From: Zancudomyces culisetae
Lineage: Eukaryota; Kickxellomycota; Harpellomycetes; Harpellales; Legeriomycetaceae
Assembly: GCA_001969505.1 (NCBI GenBank)
Contig: LSSK01000430.1
Coordinates: 1-36,364 of the forward strand
Length of the DNA stretch: 36,364 nt
Reading direction: 5' to 3'
Shown here: positions 21,588 through 32,317 of the stretch, in pieces
How the letters are laid out: every line of letters starts with the position of its first letter
How positions within the stretch are numbered: position 1 is the first letter of the stretch
Made by a program: the position numbers and the translations under genes
The notes under the pieces: generated by a model
The model's input: the letters and a program-made list of their open reading frames with translations, nothing else
Databases searched by the model: none
Told to the model about the DNA's origin: nothing

Positions 21588-23334
21588 GGTGTAAGTCTTG
21601 AGCACAGAATTGTCAACAAATTGTGAGTATTTTTAATTATTATCAAGTAGGCATTTATTGAATTATGAGTTGTATCCTTTTTCAATTTTTCTCCATATTT
21701 TTGGTTGCTGATTGCAAAATAATTTTACGGGGTCGTCACTCAAAAATCAGCGTGAATTTCATCTCCATTCTCCCAGTAAACATATAAATACTGGAACCAA
21801 ATCAAATGCCCCCTGAGAGCTTTAAAAGCTCTAAATATCACTTTTTTTGGTCAAAAATAAATATACACAAGTGCGAAAAGGATAATTGCTATTCTTTATC
21901 TACAAAAAATGTATTTATGACTTCCAGTTGATGTAGGCTTCTATCGCTGTAACAAGATAGTTTTAGACAGCTCACACAAATTTCTGTGACCTATAACGTC
22001 AAAAGCGTAGCATTCTAAAGCATTTAGAACATAAGGAGCGTTTATTTAGTAATCTGTTGAGCATATATGGTACATACGCTCCAGTGCTATAGTCCCACCC
22101 CCTCGAGATATATATGCAACGCTTTTTATCTCGCCCTGTTGGATGAACAGAGTAGAATGATAACTTGCAAAGAAAAAGACTGGGTATAATGTTTGGAACT
22201 TCGTACTCCCCGAGCTAGTGAGTAGCTCATATTACTCTGGTTGATTTTTCAAAGACTACGAGCTAGGGATATAGTACCATGCATTAAATACAACACGTCG
22301 CACGCATGACCCACATAAAACTAAGAAAATCTACAACGGACTTGTGTGTATAGTACGCCCACAGCTCTATCCGTATTGAATATTCATACATTTGTTTTTA
22401 CAAGTGTGAGCAAGGAAGGCTCATTGTAAAAAATTGAAATTAGGCTAGACCAAGGTATTCACCTTGTTCATTGTCCAGCTTTCACCAAGACTGGATTAGC
22501 TTCAAAAAAAATAGAATTGCAATTTAGTTAGAATAGGTAACACCATATTAAACCATAAGGGCCAGAAAAAAACCTTGTCTGAGAGGGTTTTCAGTTGAGT
22601 TTGCCCAAGTGGTTTGTACAGCACACTTTTTTTTCCCGGCTCGAATAGGGTTGAAGTGTGTGCATAGTGCGAAGAAATTCTAGATTTAGTTTCTCCATTT
22701 ATGAGGAATTGATATTTCTTTTGCACATCATATTTGAGAATGAAATGGTAGTAGCTCCCCCTCTAGGCCAAGCAATGCATTTTCAAAGTATACTACAGCT
22801 CTATTAATGTTGTTCCTTTATAATTGGTGACCCAAAATTGTTTCAACTATAACAACTTATGTAGAATTTGAAAGAATTCAAGACTTGTATATTAAAGGAG
22901 CGTAGATCAGAAACAATATTAAAAAGCCAAATAGAATAATCCAGAATGAAAATTGCAGTTTTTTTACTATGTTTTAATTTTACAAGTCACATAATTGAGG
23001 AACATGCTGATGAAAAAAAAAGGCACATAATGCATCGCCCAACTCAGAAAGGTCCTATTATTATGTGTGTTAGTTATATTAAAGCGCAAGGTTATTCAGG
23101 ATAAACAGATAATTTTGTAAGTTACAGTTCGTTGGATCACCATATATTGGCCGTGTAATGTTTTATAACCATTTAACGTCACAACGTTTTATATATACTC
23201 CTGACTTTTATGTGACAGTGTATTAGCTTTGATTCTTCAATAATTTCTAAACTTTATTAATATCCTTCAAAGAATACAAAGAGAAGATAAACCAGAATAA
23301 ACTAACAACCACCGAAGAATCAATATAAGCGAAA
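21588..23334. other. Divergent intergenic region between LSM6 and the two-domain surface protein gene
   Basis: About 1.75 kb, AT-rich. A minus-strand ORF at 22502-22726 (74 codons) is unrecognised. A small ORF with signal-like start at 22946-23104 is listed separately. No RNA gene was seen. Confidence 0.45.
22946..23104 (+). CDS. Possible 52-aa secreted micro-ORF
   Basis: ATG at 22946 opens 52 codons beginning MKIAVFLLCFNFTSH, a plausible short signal sequence, then a charged segment (EEHADEKKRH) and one further Cys. It lies about 230 bp before the start of the two-domain surface protein, same strand. No in-frame donor would join it to that gene. It could be a small effector-like peptide, a relic exon or chance. 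Confidence 0.22.
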   Translation: MKIAVFLLCFNFTSHIIEEHADEKKRHIMHRPTQKGPIIMCVSYIKAQGYSG

Positions 23335-24882
23335 ATGAAAAAGGCGCTTGTAAATGGTTTGATTTCCCTGTACTACGCAAGTGCAGTAGAATTCGGGAAA
23401 CAAGCGTCCAACAACGAAAAACATGAATATCCCATGATTGGTATAAAGCCACCACAACTCCAGGCAGTAACCACGCCAAGTGAGGCACCAACATACCCTG
23501 CGTTTAATACCAATATTTTCTGGCAAAATGACGTATGCAATGGGTTCGGTTCCGCTTTTATATATGGTACGCCGCTATCCATTGGAAACTACTTTATGAT
23601 TGGTCTTACTACTGGAGATGGTCCTGTAAACAACATGTACGAAATAAGCTTCGGCTATGGTAAAAACCTTTCTGGTATAAAAAAAGTGCAAGGTGGACCG
23701 CTGGTGGCCGCTGGGCAAGGATTAGGAATTGATAGCACAAACTTCTTTTCATTCTATATTTTTACAAGGTCCACGGGATATTTTGATGTCGGAATAGGAA
23801 AAGATGGTGAAACAGCAGGAATATCTATAATAAGCTGGACAGATCCAACTCCATACCCGTGGTTCAAAAAATGGGCCGGCTATGGCGATGACCAAGTTAC
23901 ATGGAAGGAATATTTATGGGAATCATGTACCAGAGTTTTTTTGCCCACATCAAGTACTAATTTTCCTGTTATTACTACAACAGCAAGCACAGATGTCACG
24001 GTAACAACTACCAATACCTCTACCTTGGTTGAAAATACCACAACCATTACCCCAACAACAACAAGCAAGGTGGAAACCACTATATTAAATGTGAGTGATT
24101 CAACAACAACAACAACTACTACTACGTTTACATCTGAGCCTACAGAAACGCCCACAGTTACAATAACAAGTACTGAATCAAAAACAGATGAAAGTATATC
24201 GACCGAAAAGCCGGTTGTGACTCTTAATGTCGACAGCATTTCTACTGTATATTCCACTGAGACTGTGAGTGGATGTGAGATGACATCAACAAAAGTTTGT
24301 GTCGAAACTACATACAAGTACAAAAAAAATAAGTATGAGTGCTACAACAATAAATGCCATCCTAACAGATGGGTTTGCGGAAAGGTAAATAAATATTGTG
24401 GTAGAAATATAGAAGGATGTGCTTGCAACCCGTATAACCCTGAAAAAAACTTGATGAGATCGGTTTGTAAAGGAAACAACGCCTTGTTTATCGCAAGAGT
24501 GACAACAAAAAACGATTTTTACTTGGGTCTAGTAACAAAAAATAACAAGGCACAGGCAAATGATAATCACTATTTGGATTTCTTTTGGTCAAATACCGCA
24601 AACAAAAAGTCTGGGGTAAGGACCAGAGGTGCTAATTTTAGCTCTTTGAAATTCTTGGGACCGGAAAAGCAGCTTTCTAAAAAGACAACTGTATTTGCAC
24701 AGATTGACGGTGATAGAGTTGTATATGGTATTGGTGATCCATATTCGCGTCCCGGAGGGGTTAGAGTTTTCAACAGTGGAAAACTGGGTAAGGTTGAGGA
24801 CTGGAAATATTTTATATTTGGATCTAATGGAAAGGCACGAATTGAAAGCATAGAGGTTATATGTCCACATGTACATCCATGA
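23335..24882 (+). CDS. Secreted protein with two farnesoic acid O-methyltransferase-like domains, Thr linker and Cys-rich module
   Basis: Single exon, 515 aa. The N-terminus (MKKALVNGLISLYYASA) is a short probable signal peptide. Domain 1, about 62-200: YEISFGYG..LSGIKK, GGPLVAAGQGLG, FYIFTRSTGYFDVGIGKDG, ISWTDPTPYPWFKKW. It aligns through its length with the domain of the 18368-19306 protein (YE-x-F, SGI-x-K, L-x-A-x-GQ-x-L, G-x-G, TD-x-x-P-x-P). Residues 205-305 are a Thr/Ser linker. Residues 314-378 hold nine cysteines, six in closely spaced pairs. Domain 2, about 380-510, repeats the plan more loosely (YLDFFWSN, SGVRTRG, VFAQIDGDRVVYGIG, YFIFGSNGKARIE). No GPI signal. Probable extracellular or wall protein; the domain name does not imply methyltransferase activity. 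Confidence 0.75.
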   Translation: MKKALVNGLISLYYASAVEFGKQASNNEKHEYPMIGIKPPQLQAVTTPSEAPTYPAFNTNIFWQNDVCNGFGSAFIYGTPLSIGNYFMIGLTTGDGPVNNMYEISFGYGKNLSGIKKVQGGPLVAAGQGLGIDSTNFFSFYIFTRSTGYFDVGIGKDGETAGISIISWTDPTPYPWFKKWAGYGDDQVTWKEYLWESCTRVFLPTSSTNFPVITTTASTDVTVTTTNTSTLVENTTTITPTTTSKVETTILNVSDSTTTTTTTTFTSEPTETPTVTITSTESKTDESISTEKPVVTLNVDSISTVYSTETVSGCEMTSTKVCVETTYKYKKNKYECYNNKCHPNRWVCGKVNKYCGRNIEGCACNPYNPEKNLMRSVCKGNNALFIARVTTKNDFYLGLVTKNNKAQANDNHYLDFFWSNTANKKSGVRTRGANFSSLKFLGPEKQLSKKTTVFAQIDGDRVVYGIGDPYSRPGGVRVFNSGKLGKVEDWKYFIFGSNGKARIESIEVICPHVHP

Positions 24883-26069
24883 GTATACCATGTCTTCCTC
24901 GTTATTATTATTATTTTCAAAAAACAAGATAGAATACACTCATACCATCAGGATATATGTGTATAGACTTTTAAAGAATCTTTGGGGTAGTTTATTTAAA
25001 TATTATTGGATAAAGCAGAATATAGCTAAAAACAGCAATAAAGAAATGATGTTTATTTGTGTCTACCCAGTATCCACGTGATTACTTTGTTTTTTTTAGC
25101 AAATGGCGTTTTTGAGTGCAAGTATTTTGCAAAATAAAAGCTTTGCGATACACTGCTACTCTAGAGATCGTGCCACAACGATTCCCTGTATGTAAAAAAG
25201 TAAGCATTTTATTCGACATATAAATAGTTTAAATGCTCGATTTACGATAAAGAGGATTCAGTATCTATAGTAGGGTGAACTGATCGTGTATTTTTTTTAA
25301 ATTGCGTGTTCCAAATAAATAAAAATGGAGAAACAAGAAAGGATTGAGAATTCTACCGAGTCCTATGCATGTTGTATAACCCTTTAGATCTCGTAATGAT
25401 AGTTGTTCAAAAATTGTACTTTATTAGTATATGTACAGTTAAAGCAAAAAAGAAAAGCAAAACCTGGACAAATTTTACTGAATCACAAAAAAAAGCGATG
25501 GTGATAGTGATGGTGATAGTAGTAACCATACGAGGGACTAGCAGTGATTACGAGGCAAGTACTAAATGAGGTACGATGGTTGCTCGCCCTGAAGAAAAGG
25601 CTGGATTAAGGCGATATTGTAGTATACACTAAGCCAAAAGAATTTGCCTATCTCTTTTTGATACTTTGAAGTTTTTCTTTCTGATTTAGGAGCGGATATA
25701 ATACTAAAATTATGCCTGATCACTTTAATACTAGCAAATGAACATCTGATATGCTCTCTGTCTATGTGTAGCTCAAAATAATACAAGTATTAAAATGTGG
25801 GTATATTTCCCGCTATCCATCTAACAATTAAGAACAAAACTTCAAACTTCTTACCAATTTGAGAGCGCTAACACATAGTGGCTGGCTGATTACAATCAAG
25901 ATCCCTTCACCCCCCCCCCCAGGTCCAATTGAAACAAGATGTGCGATTACTATACTCCATGTCATGGAATTTGCGGAATGGACGCAATTAAAACAAAACC
26001 TCATTTCTATTTCTACTTCACTTTTATACCTGATACTATGTTACACCAAGAAAAGTATGCAAACACTAT
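24883..26069. other. Convergent intergenic region, no firm gene
   Basis: About 1.2 kb. A 30-codon ORF at 25103-25195 starts MAFLSASILQNKSF and ends near a GTATGT donor-like site, but no downstream exon gives a convincing protein. An 11-base C homopolymer at 25910-25920 is unusual in this AT-rich DNA. ORFs at 25859-26223 are unsupported. Confidence 0.4.
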
Positions 26070-28098
26070 CTACAATAAAAAACTAAAAAACATTATAAAG
26101 CTTATGACAAGCAGCACAGCAAAGATCAGAACTGGGATCCACTTCTTGAACTTTATCCTAGAAATCTTAGCATTCTGGATCACATCTTCCGAGTACCGGG
26201 AAAAGAATTCCGAATTTGACTGAAGCGCTAGAGGCCTACGTATTATATCGCTTTGAAGTAAAGATCTCCAATGTCGCTTGTCCAGATAGGATATCGCAAT
26301 GCCTGCGAAAAGGGCAAGAACAGACCAAAAAATGTAAAACAGCATAACGTTGTCATAGTCAGATGCCAGAGGTGGGCCTGAATGGCTGTGGTCCTGTAAA
26401 AAACCCACCAGAATATCAACTATAGTGCTTCCGACATTTAAAGCAGATTTGTATAATCCGAGTCCAGTGCCTAAAGATGCGGAAGGAACTAAGAGAGCAA
26501 TGGATGACACCATGGCCAGAGGTCCCGAAGCTAGTGATAGTGAAAATATAAACATTCCGAGTAGGGGTGTCACGTATGTGTATCCCAAAACAAGTATTGA
26601 AAGACAAAAGAATAGTGACGAAAGTATCACGTATTCGACACGGTATCCATACTTATCGATTGCAACACCCAAAATCGGAACTAAAAATACTGGTAGGAAT
26701 TGAGCAAAGCTGGCGTTCCAAGCAGCTACTTCATCACTTACTCCAAACTTGAGTTTTACATATTCTGTGTTAATGTGCAGAAAAGAGGTCCAACTGCTCC
26801 CCAAAATAAAGCTTTCAGTTGTTAATAACCAAAATATTCCTGGAAAAAAGAATAATAGCGCAAAAGTGAATTTGTTTTTCTTTTTTATCCTGAGAAGGCT
26901 TTCGCTGTCCAACTTCTTGTGGATTATCCGAAGAGTATTAACGTAAAAAAAGTTGACTAAGAATGACAAGACACAGACAATCGATGCTGCCCAGAAAGCG
27001 GCTCCGTAAAAATTGAAAAAGTTGGCTATTGGAATCGATGTTCCCATAGAAAGAAAAGATGAGAGTCTTGACGTTGCTATTTGGAGCGCAATAACCGCAG
27101 ACAAACTCGAACCCCTAAACCAATGGCCTAATATTGTTTCCTGCACAGTAACTATAGTGCCAGATCCAAGTCTATTTTTTTGCATATAAAAATTATAAAA
27201 AACAAAATTTAGTGATACCAAAGGCAAGAAAAAAAGAAAGAGAAAACCTTTAGAAAACATATCACTGGAGTCTTACCCATAGATTAACCGGCCAACAACC
27301 ATCATCGGAAATGAGACAAAGTTGGTAGATAAGGCGACAACAATACTTCCTAACATTATGAAAAGTGTCGATATTATAGATCCCACCTCTGTTCCAAAAG
27401 AATCAATAAACAAGCCACCTATAATTGGCAGCACTGTGTTCACCAAGGAAACCGTCGATTGTAAGGCGCCATACTGCGCATTGGTTATTCCAAGTTCCTA
27501 CAAAAAAAAACTTCTGTGTAAAGCATTGTTCTTTTGTAAATAGCAATACATCTCGGACGGTCTTGGGAGACAAAAAGTTAAAAAAATGCAGATAGATAAG
27601 CAGAAAGGATGAAGATGAATGAGACTATACCTTTTTTATCGACGACTTTAGTGCTCCAAGAGTATGCGCAGAATAATGACTTCCCACTATTACATTATAT
27701 ATCGTAGCAATCTTAGTTTTGTATCTTAGCTTTGCATCTTAGCTATGTATCTTAGTGTGTTTGTGTAAAAAAAAAAAGTAAAAGGTATAATAAAAGATAC
27801 CTGAAATCAACAGCGTGCAGATAAGCGCAAATATTTTATATTTTAACAAGGCGTCTCTCTGGTATACATCCTGAATATCCCCGTCGGGAGCATGACCACT
27901 AAAATCCTCAATTACATCCTCTTCAAAGCTCGATCGAGTCTGTATGCTCAGGCCGGATATCTTTCTTTGTTGAACACTATCAACATTTGCACCGCTAGCG
28001 GAAAAAGACGTGGCAGATTCCGCACTCCGGTTAGCTCGGTTGATCAAGGGTGAATCTTCCCCAAGCTTTTTGTGTGAAGAAGGCAAATCATTTTCCAT
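26070..28098 (-). CDS. Major facilitator superfamily transporter, MFSD1-like
   Basis: Four exons, 28098-27801, 27686-27631, 27497-27277 and 27171-26070, give 558 aa. After a roughly 85-residue Ser-rich cytosolic head come YKIFALICTLL, GSHYSAHTLGALKSSIKK, ELGITNAQYGALQSTVSLVN and IIGGLFIDSFGTEVGS, then RLIYGLGSGTIVTVQETILGHWFRG. This series, with GxGxxTxxVQxTxxxxWF after TM4, matches MFSD1-type MFS proteins. The second half has PILGVAIDKYGYR (the repeated MFS loop motif) and LGTGLGLYKSALNVG. About 12 membrane spans. Animal MFSD1 is a lysosomal dipeptide exporter; substrate here is inferred at best. An acidic dileucine, EDSPLI, in the head is the type that sorts MFSD1 to lysosomes, suggesting a vacuolar location. 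Introns 114, 133 and 105 bp. Confidence 0.85.
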
Positions 28099-29334
28099 CG
28101 TGGACTCGGTTTTTAGCTTTTGTTCCTTTATATACTATAGACCAGTGTTTATATTGTTTTTTAATCCATTTAAGCTTAATCACAATAAAAGTGTACACAA
28201 ATCAACATATTTGTTCTGGTAAGGCGTACCTGAAATAAATATATTCTTTCACCTTTTTATCAGTTATGCTTGTCAATTTATTGTACAATTAGCACGTGAC
28301 GGTCAAAGCGGGAGAGTGAGACATTTGAGCGTGGATTTGCGTAAATATTTCTCGTTTTTTTTGTATATTAGTTAATTCGTTTATTCTGGAAATATTTCTG
28401 CTCACCGCACCAGAACACGCGACCAATCTCCTATTTTTAGTTTGTCATTCCAGTATAATAGGTTGATATTTCCTGTGCCAATCTCAGCATTTTGGGTAGG
28501 ATTTTAAAAAAATAACGAAAAACAGGGAAATGTTGACGGACTTACCTGGTTTGGGCAGGCCAATAGAACTATCGCATTATCATGTCTGAGTCTTTTTTTC
28601 TTTTTGATAACATTATTGCGTATTTTACTCTTTTGAGTATAGCAAAAAAAAATTTTATTCCCAACCCAAAAATAATATGGAAGTCTTGGCCAATAAAAGC
28701 GCATTAATTGAACTTGGGAGCGCTTGCAGAACAAAATAAAATAAAACAGAAAAAAAAATGTAGATATTTACCCATGGCTTGGGAAGAAGTCCCTATGTCG
28801 GAACCTACCCACCCTCTTCACCCTGCTCTCAAAAATACTGTGTCTTTTATACGCTCTTTTGCTTTTCAATTTGGCTGAAACTTGATATTTTCGCAAAAAA
28901 AAACCAATTTGCAACTCCAGTGGAGGGGCCTAGTAATTAAAAAAGCAAGCTGCAGCTACAGTTATATGAACCCATATATCGTCACAGCTTTTTTGCGCTA
29001 ATTCAAGTGTATCTCTTGCTCTTAAAAAAAAGTATGTCAAAATTGCACATATCCACGAGCTATCTGCTAAACTCTTCTCTCTCCTCTTAAGTGGGTAAAC
29101 CAATGCTTGTTGATTACATTTTGCTTTTTTCTTAATCTGGATTATTTTTCAAGCCAATGAACCTGGGCAATTTCAGAAGCTAAAAAAAAGGGGAAAGGGA
29201 AAATTGCGAGGTTAAGATCGTTATCTAATTTAAAACAAAAAAAATTACTCTTACACCCACCCCTCGGTATATAGTGATAAAAAAAGTTTTTTTTTTGTTT
29301 ACAAAAATATAATCGTGAAATCTAGTAATTCGAA
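28099..29334. other. Divergent intergenic region between the MFSD1-like gene and ATP16
   Basis: About 1.2 kb. It should hold both promoters. A TATATA stretch at 29268-29273 lies 62 bp before the ATP16 ATG. A minus-strand ORF at 28504-28734 is unrecognised and rejected. Confidence 0.45.
28293..28298. promoter_or_regulatory. CACGTG E-box
   Basis: A palindromic CACGTG within GCACGTGAC lies about 195 bp upstream of the MFSD1-like start. Such sites bind bHLH factors in fungi. This is one six-base match, so it may be chance. Confidence 0.3.
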
Positions 29335-30218
29335 ATGAGCAGCTTACTACGTTTGGCAAGACCAGGAATCTTTAACAAAACACTACGACTTGGTAAGAAC
29401 CTTTTTACTCTACATCATTCCAGGACCATCCGGCCTAAATCGCCACCCTGAATAAGTATATTTTTTCTTGATTTTGAGCAATCGCTAAACGCATTCTAAC
29501 CAAAAATTACTCTTGAGTAGGGGCAAGAAGATTTGCCAGTGAGGCCCAAACCACTCCTCAGGGTTTTACTTTGAGCTTCTCTGCTCCACATCAGGTAATT
29601 ACCACTATTGTTCTATGTCTTTGGCGACCAAATAGCAGCAGCCTACTACTAATCTTCGGAAAAAAAAAAAACTGATAATATAGGTAATCTTTAAAAGTAT
29701 ACCTGTCACCCAGGTCAACGTTCCAGCACATACAGGAGATATGGGTATTCTCTCTGATCACGTTCCTACAATCGAGCAGCTTAATCCAGGTGTAGTGGAA
29801 GTAATCAAGGCTGACGGAAACAAAAAGTTTTTCAGTACGTGTATATGACATTTCTATTTTTCTTGAATACACGTATAATCACAAACTAACTCTTCGAACT
29901 TTGTATCTTTAATAATCTAATTGCACATAGTTTCTGGCGGATTTTTGACAATGCATCCAAACTCAGCCTTAAGCATTAATGCTGTCGAGGCCTTTGAGCT
30001 GTCTAACTTTAGTTTAGAGGTAAGACTATTCACATCTAAACAATATTATCACGTGGGTTTTTATGTTAACATGTGTGTATATCTACTAGGCTGTAAACCG
30101 AGAGCTTACAGAATCTCAAAGCCGTTTGTCTTCCGCTAAAAACGATGCCGAAAAGGCTGCCGCAGAAGTCGAGGTTCAATTGTATGAGTCCCTACAGTAC
30201 GCTCTTAAAAACAACTGA
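29335..30218 (+). CDS. ATP16: Mitochondrial F1F0 ATP synthase subunit delta
   Basis: Five exons, 29335-29392, 29521-29594, 29684-29834, 29931-30019 and 30090-30218, give 166 aa (yeast Atp16 is 160). The N-terminus MSSLLRLARPGIFNKTLRLG with GARRFAS is a mitochondrial presequence. The mature beta-sandwich reads FTLSFSAPHQVIFKS, VNVPAHTGDMGILSDHVP, LNPGVVEV, FFISGGFLTMHPNSALSI, and the C-terminal helical hairpin is AVNRELTESQSRLSSAKNDA. This subunit sits in the central stalk with gamma and epsilon, coupling F0 rotation to F1 catalysis. Introns are 128, 89, 96 and 70 bp, all GTA..TAG; the 70-bp intron is the shortest in the window. The GDMGIL and SGGF motifs leave little doubt. Confidence 0.95.
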
Positions 30219-31263
30219 TCAGGCTTTTTTTCATCCCAGCTTTGTCATACTTTAGCTTTAATCTTTGCTAAACCACAATGGCAAAATAAAATAAACAATA
30301 TTCATTTTTTCCATCAGTATGCGCAGTGGTACTCTCTACATTTATCTGCAGAACATAGACTATCCTTTTGTCCTATGCTCACCTTTATTCATCCTCCTTG
30401 CATTTACTACATTTGGTAGAACTGAACTTTGTACTTGATGTATGAAGATTACCCAACTTTATCCGTTGGGAAATATGATATTGATGCTGAATTAATTTTA
30501 TAAAACGCATTATTTTACACTTGTAGTATCCACGATATATATTTAATATATATATATGTGTGTGTGTGTGTGTTGTGTATAGAAATGTACCAGTATTTAC
30601 AAATTACGATTCAAGAGAAAGTACCAAAGTCTACTACATTTACTGATAACTTTTAACAAAAAAAAGGACGGATGGTAGGTAGAGGGGGTCGCGGTATAGT
30701 GAGTGTGCAATTACACCAAACCTTTTTTCTCCAAGGCTATTTTGACTCTTAACTATCTAAAAATATATATATATATAAATACACAATGAACAACGTCATA
30801 TGGACAAATGTTGTGATAAAAACAATATCACTATCTTCCCGTTCAGTAGGGAAACAAGGATGATCGAAGTCTGCCATAAATTTATCCGAGTTTTTTATGT
30901 GCGGCTTTGAAATCAGAAATTGTGGCAGTTTCTACCTTGCTATGTCGATAGAGCCATATGCTAGTATTTTTTTGTCATCCATGCTTGTACATTTTATATA
31001 GCTGATTGATAATTTATTTAGTTCCATTTCCAGTATTGACTCTGCTTATTCATCGAATTTTTTTAATGCTCCTAAAAGCGAGCAAAAAGCAACAACAAAT
31101 TTCAATTTGTGGCAAAATGAGTGATGAAAAAAAAAGGCGTACGTAATTGAAAAACAAGCTACACTTGCTTCATTCGCACTTAATAAATAATTTGTGAACC
31201 AAAACGGAAAAACAAATATTTAGGTACGTTGAAAATAAAAATAACATTGTAACATTTGTGAAG
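30219..31263. other. Intergenic region between ATP16 and PRE2
   Basis: About 1 kb holding a TA/TG microsatellite (30534-30577) and a second TA run near 30761-30777. No gene was recognised. It should contain the PRE2 promoter. Confidence 0.5.
30534..30577. repeat. (TA)n(TG)n compound microsatellite
   Basis: A TA-rich run passes directly into about eight TG units, then TTGTGT. It lies some 320 bp downstream of the ATP16 stop. Simple-sequence DNA likely to vary in length between isolates. Confidence 0.9.
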
Positions 31264-32317
31264 ATGAGCATCAACAAAATATTGGCACATATTGACAACA
31301 GCTCGCAGGGGTTTACGGCTGTTGACGAAGAGTATGGAAACAATGATATGGTCAAAAAGACTCTGGACAAGGATTTTGATTTCGCGCCCGTGCTACAGGT
31401 ACTTGAAACAAATAAATAATTCATGTTGACAGAATAAATCAAAAATGAACCTTCATTTTGGATATATGATTGATTAAAAAAATATCCTAGCTCTTCATAA
31501 TCTTTCTGAGCTTAACTTGGTACTAAACGTCAAATAGCCTTCAGGATTCGCCACGAAATATATTGATGTAAAATCACAAAAGGATAGCATCATTAAACTA
31601 GCACATGGCACCACAACATTATCATTTAAATTTAAAAACGGAATCATAGTGGCTACAGACTCTAGAGCCACCTCGGGAAATGTTATAGGTACTTGTCAGA
31701 TTTTTTTAACGATTTTTAAACGCAGCGTTGTTGCTAATCCATCTAGACATACTAACATAAAAAATACACACAAAATAGCCTCGCAGACTGTCAAGAAGGT
31801 GATAGAAATAAACCCATATCTTTTGGGAACGATGGCGGGAGGTGCAGCAGATTGCTCTTACTGGGAAAGAGAACTAGGTCGCAGATGCCGGCTGCATGAA
31901 CTAGCAAACAAAGAAAGAATCTCCGTTGCTGCTGCTTCGAAGCTTCTTTCCAATATGGTATACTACTATAAAGGAATGGGTCTATCAATGGGAACAATGG
32001 TTTGCGGTTGGGATAAAAAGGGACCTGCAATATATTATGTGGATAGCGAGGGCCAAAGAGTAAAGGGTGATCTGTTTGCCGTAGGCTCTGGTGGGACTTT
32101 TGCTTACAGTGTATTGGATACTGGTTATAAGTATGATCTCGAAACTGCTGATGCAATAGAACTTGGGCGAAGAGCAATATTTCAAGCCACTTACCGCGAT
32201 GCATTTTCAGGTGGGTATGTAAGATTGTACCACATCAAAGAGGACGGTTGGGAGTTTATCGGACTTGAGGATGTGGGTGAGCTTTATTACAAATATAAAG
32301 ATCAAATGCATTTGTGA
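31264..32317 (+). CDS. PRE2: 20S proteasome subunit beta5 (chymotrypsin-like)
   Basis: Three exons, 31264-31398, 31538-31688 and 31779-32317, give 274 aa. Residues 1-69 are the propeptide, ending AHG before the catalytic TTTLSFKF; mature Thr1 is residue 70. In mature numbering Asp17 (ATDSRA), Lys33 (TVKK) and Met45 ([10 protein letters not shown]), which shapes the chymotrypsin-like S1 pocket, are all present. [35 protein letters not shown] and [16 protein letters not shown] are standard beta5 sequence. Introns are 139 and 90 bp (GTACTT..AATAG twice), with TACTAA-type branch sites visible at 31521-31526 and TACTAAC at 31750-31756. Intron 2 has no stop and keeps the frame, so a read-through ORF exists from 31538 to 32317; family alignment requires its removal. 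Confidence 0.95.

Noticed and set aside
25103-25569. Possible two-exon small gene (MAFLSASILQNKSF exon, GTATGT donor, later TTTAG acceptor)
   Set aside because: The second exon would be a low-quality Lys/Val/Ile-rich frame; no recognised family.
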